This document shows, piece by piece, positions 63,289 to 64,000 of a stretch of DNA of 64,000 nucleotides; position 1 is the first letter of the stretch; each line of letters opens with the position of its first letter. The DNA is from Rohdeia sp041398665. Lineage in GTDB: Bacteria > Planctomycetota > UBA1135 > GCA-002686595. The notes below the pieces were generated by a model that ran no database searches, was not told the origin of the DNA, and was given only the letters and a program-made list of their open reading frames with translations. The position numbers and the translations under genes are program-made. The stretch spans positions 1 through 64,000 of the forward strand of contig JAWKUH010000019.1 in assembly GCA_041398665.1 (NCBI GenBank), given 5' to 3'.

Positions 63289-63768
63289 ATGAAGAAGTCC
63301 ACACCCGCCGCCGACCCCGACTGCTACGTCGCCGCACTCAGCGGCTGGCAGAAGGACCTCGTCGCACTCCTGCGCAAGGCCGTCCGCGCCGGCGCGAAGC
63401 TCGACGAGGAGGTCAAGTGGGGGCACCTCGTCTACTCGGGCGAAGGGCCGGCGATCCTGATCCGTGCGGAGGAGCGGCGCGTGCTGTTCGGCTTCTGGCG
63501 CGGCAAGCGGTTGCGCGAGATCGAACCGAGACTGAAGGCGAGCGGCGGGTACGAGCTCGCGAACATCGAGTTCGAAGAGGGCGACACGCTCGCGCCGGGC
63601 GTTGCGAAGAAGCTCGCGGCAGCGGCTGCGGCGCTCGATCGCGAACTCGGCGACCCGCGGCTCGACGCGAAGAAGAAGAGCGCGAGCACGAAGGCTGCGA
63701 AGAAGCCTGCGCCCAAGAAGAAGTCCGCGTCGCGGAAGCCCGCGACGAAGATCTCGAGACGGCGCTAG
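63289..63768 (+). CDS. DUF1801 protein with lysine-rich tail
   Basis: A 159-aa protein. The DUF1801 core begins VAALSGWQKDLVALLRKAVR and contains EVKWGHLVYSGEGPAILIRA and RVLFGFWRGKRLREIEPRLK. The final 35 residues are a Lys/Ala/Ser repeat (KKKSASTKAAKKPAPKKKSA) resembling histone-H1/AlgP-like tails that bind DNA. I use the ATG at 63289; a TTG at 63265 overlapping the higA stop would add eight residues. It ends at 63768 within a CTAG that is also the stop of the converging VOC gene. Function unknown. Confidence 0.78.
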   Translation: MKKSTPAADPDCYVAALSGWQKDLVALLRKAVRAGAKLDEEVKWGHLVYSGEGPAILIRAEERRVLFGFWRGKRLREIEPRLKASGGYELANIEFEEGDTLAPGVAKKLAAAAAALDRELGDPRLDAKKKSASTKAAKKPAPKKKSASRKPATKISRRR

Positions 63769-64000
63769 CCCTTCGACCCACCCGCCTCCGCGAGCGGCTG
63801 GTGGAAGTAGTAGCAGAGCCCGTCGGGCGCCACGACGAAGAAGACCTGGTGCGGCACGCCGTCCATGTCGTCGACCCGCCAGTTCCCGGTCTTCGTCCCG
63901 GCGGCTTCGATCTCCGCGCGCGCCGTGTGGATGTCGGCGACGCGAACGGCCGCTCCCTCCTGCGCCGGGTCCCCGCCGTTCTCCGCGAAGCCGATGCGGA
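63765..64000 (-). CDS. VOC (glyoxalase/bleomycin-resistance fold) family protein, 5' end outside window
   Basis: The minus strand carries an open frame entering at the right edge and ending at TAG 63765-63767. The visible 78 residues include RIGFAENGGDP, AAVRVADIHTARAEIEAAGT, WRVDDMDGVPHQVFFVVAPD and GLCYYFHQPLAEAGGSKG. The second beta-alpha-beta-beta-beta module with the ending Phe/Tyr-Phe-His strand is typical of VOC proteins. Its stop overlaps that of the DUF1801 gene at CTAG. Confidence 0.75.
   Translation of the reverse strand, partial: RIGFAENGGDPAQEGAAVRVADIHTARAEIEAAGTKTGNWRVDDMDGVPHQVFFVVAPDGLCYYFHQPLAEAGGSKG

Noticed and set aside
1..64000. tRNA, rRNA and CRISPR arrays
   Set aside because: No cloverleaf with a T-loop GTTCGA context in place, no rRNA-like conserved blocks and no regularly spaced direct repeats were recognised by reading. 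GTTCGA occurrences near 9590 and 9735 are part of the inverted-repeat cluster.

Overview
The window is about 70% GC with very strong codon bias. It looks like chromosomal DNA of a planctomycete, probably one of the high-GC lineages. The basis is gene content: secreted sulfatases, a sortilin/BNR-repeat protein with PDZ and EF-hand inserts, a DUF1080 protein, and a paralogous family of secreted FG-GAP/beta-propeller proteins that end in a shared domain around a GTSPG-IPVPG motif. The phylum call is inference. I recognised no rRNA, tRNA, CRISPR array or insertion sequence.

Layout. 1-5.4 kb, minus strand: a secreted TPR protein running off the left edge, then a coupled operon of a PepSY-like membrane protein, a secreted alpha/beta hydrolase, a lipoprotein and a two-helix membrane protein. 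5.6-9.6 kb: a 1,321-aa sortilin-type secreted protein. 9.8-14.9 kb: an SDR oxidoreductase, a decayed paralogue of the hydrolase, and a moeA-led run containing a small helical protein/nucleotidyltransferase pair. 15.3-23.8 kb: an RND efflux adaptor and two RND permeases. 23.9-29.8 kb: a broken methyltransferase and a tandem trio of broken, related membrane proteins. 29.9-39.96 kb: a bifunctional aldolase/dehydrogenase (interrupted), an active and a dead sulfatase overlapping head to tail, a histidine-phosphatase/P-loop fusion coupled to tatD, and a SWIM/SNF2 helicase (interrupted). 40-57.3 kb: four large secreted repeat proteins, with an HSL-type hydrolase, a transglutaminase, an ADP-ribosylglycohydrolase, a DUF6869 gene and a DUF1080 gene between them. 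57.4-64 kb: broken DUF455 ferritin-like and ATP-grasp genes, a split and duplicated DUF1801 gene around a lower-GC patch, an ArsR/SRPBCC operon, a ZIP transporter, a HigBA module with an interrupted toxin, another DUF1801 protein and a partial VOC protein.

Much of the window encodes envelope, secreted and transport functions. The striking overall property is that more than a dozen otherwise well-conserved genes carry frameshifts or single in-frame stops (TAG, TAA and TGA all occur), while long genes beside them are intact. Two of the frameshifts are undone by changing one base in a short homopolymer, so consensus error and genuine pseudogenisation both need to be considered. For these genes the coordinates given are the span of recognisable coding sequence, not one open frame.
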